From NCBI GenBank assembly GCA_934091015.1, contig CAKOKM010000031.1, forward strand, positions 1 through 13,662: 13,662 bases of DNA. The letters run 5' to 3'. This stretch comes from an uncultured Bacilli bacterium (GTDB lineage: Bacteria; Bacillota_I; Bacilli_A; RF39; UBA660). The notes under the pieces are model-generated. The model was given only the letters and a program-made list of their open reading frames with translations. It ran no database searches and was not told where the DNA came from. The translations under genes were made by a program, and so were the position numbers. This document shows, in pieces, positions 13,573 to 13,662 of this stretch (the first letter of the stretch is position 1; each line of letters opens with the position of its first letter).

Positions 13573-13662
13573 GTAAAATTCCAAAATATTTTAATAGGTC
13601 TATTGTTATTTTCATCTTTTTTTCCTATTAGAATTTTTGATATAAATTCATCTATAATACGT
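13550..13662. mobile_element. Probable terminal segment of an integrative element
   Basis: From about 13550 to the window edge the sequence no longer continues the amidase gene and carries the end of a recombinase-like gene in the opposite direction. A recombinase gene placed at the very end of an element, next to an attachment site inside a host gene, is the usual arrangement for prophages and conjugative or mobilisable elements that use large serine recombinases. The type of element cannot be told from what is visible. Confidence 0.45.
13566..13662 (-). CDS. Partial: C-terminal end of a probable large serine recombinase
   Basis: On the minus strand an open frame enters from beyond the window and ends with TAA at 13566-13568, giving 31 visible residues. 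They begin RIIDEFISKI, pass through GKKDENNNRP and close with IKIFWNFTL. This fits the end of large serine recombinases with a DUF4368-type C-terminus, where a helix like R-x-x-I-x-x-I is followed by a basic turn and a final strand of the type I-x-I-Y-Y-N-F. These enzymes integrate and excise mobile elements at specific attachment sites. The stop lies only 17 bases from the end of the disrupted amidase frame, where an integrase gene would be expected. The call rests on pattern memory over a very short segment and could be wrong; the catalytic serine domain is outside the window. Confidence 0.5.
   Translation of the reverse strand, partial: RIIDEFISKILIGKKDENNNRPIKIFWNFTL

Noticed and set aside
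1..13662. CRISPR arrays, tRNA or rRNA genes and insertion sequences
   Set aside because: No regularly spaced repeats, no recognisable tRNA or rRNA sequence and no transposase gene were found; intergenic gaps are all about 150 bases or less.

Overview
This is a very A+T-rich stretch of bacterial chromosome with short intergenic gaps, strong AGGAGG-type ribosome binding sites and sigma-A-like promoters. All complete genes read cleanly with the standard bacterial code; the tryptophan codons checked are TGG. The gene content (RNase R, L13-S9, TilS-FtsH, Soj/Spo0J-type ParA-ParB, DUF951) and the base composition point to a low-G+C Bacillota, probably class Bacilli near the Erysipelotrichia/Mollicutes side, such as an uncultured gut lineage. 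That placement is inference from composition and gene order only.

Layout, left to right. Bases 1-2986 hold a minus-strand RNase R with an unusually long N-terminus, closed by a terminator at 11-50. Divergent from it is a regulator (3119-4090) with an XRE-type helix-turn-helix and an ImmA/IrrE-like domain whose metal-binding residues are gone. A near-consensus promoter (4132-4160) and a structured leader drive rplM-rpsI (4243-5096), which ends in a strong hairpin. A small minus-strand Cro/CI-type repressor (5186-5425) faces tilS-ftsH (5570-8798); a G+C-rich palindrome lies between them. After the ftsH terminator comes a tightly overlapping operon, parA-parB-DUF951-AbgT-type transporter (8888-12259), with its own terminator. 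Then follows a single gene (12394-13401) for a CpaE/MinD-like protein with a response-regulator-like N-terminal half and a P-loop lacking its lysines.

The right edge is the most notable part. A cell-wall amidase gene starts at 13508 with a good ribosome binding site but stops after 13 codons, just after its zinc-binding Asp-Ala-Gly-His-Gly motif. Seventeen bases further on, a minus-strand reading frame enters from outside the window and ends at 13566; its last 31 residues resemble the C-terminus of a large serine recombinase. The simplest reading is one end of an integrated mobile element whose attachment site lies inside the amidase gene. Only about 110 bases of the element are visible, so this is a well-motivated inference rather than proof.

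Functionally the window is mostly housekeeping: RNA decay, translation (L13, S9, tRNA-Ile lysidine synthesis), membrane proteolysis and chromosome segregation. Two probable transcription regulators, a transporter, a noncanonical CpaE-like protein and the mobile-element boundary make up the rest.
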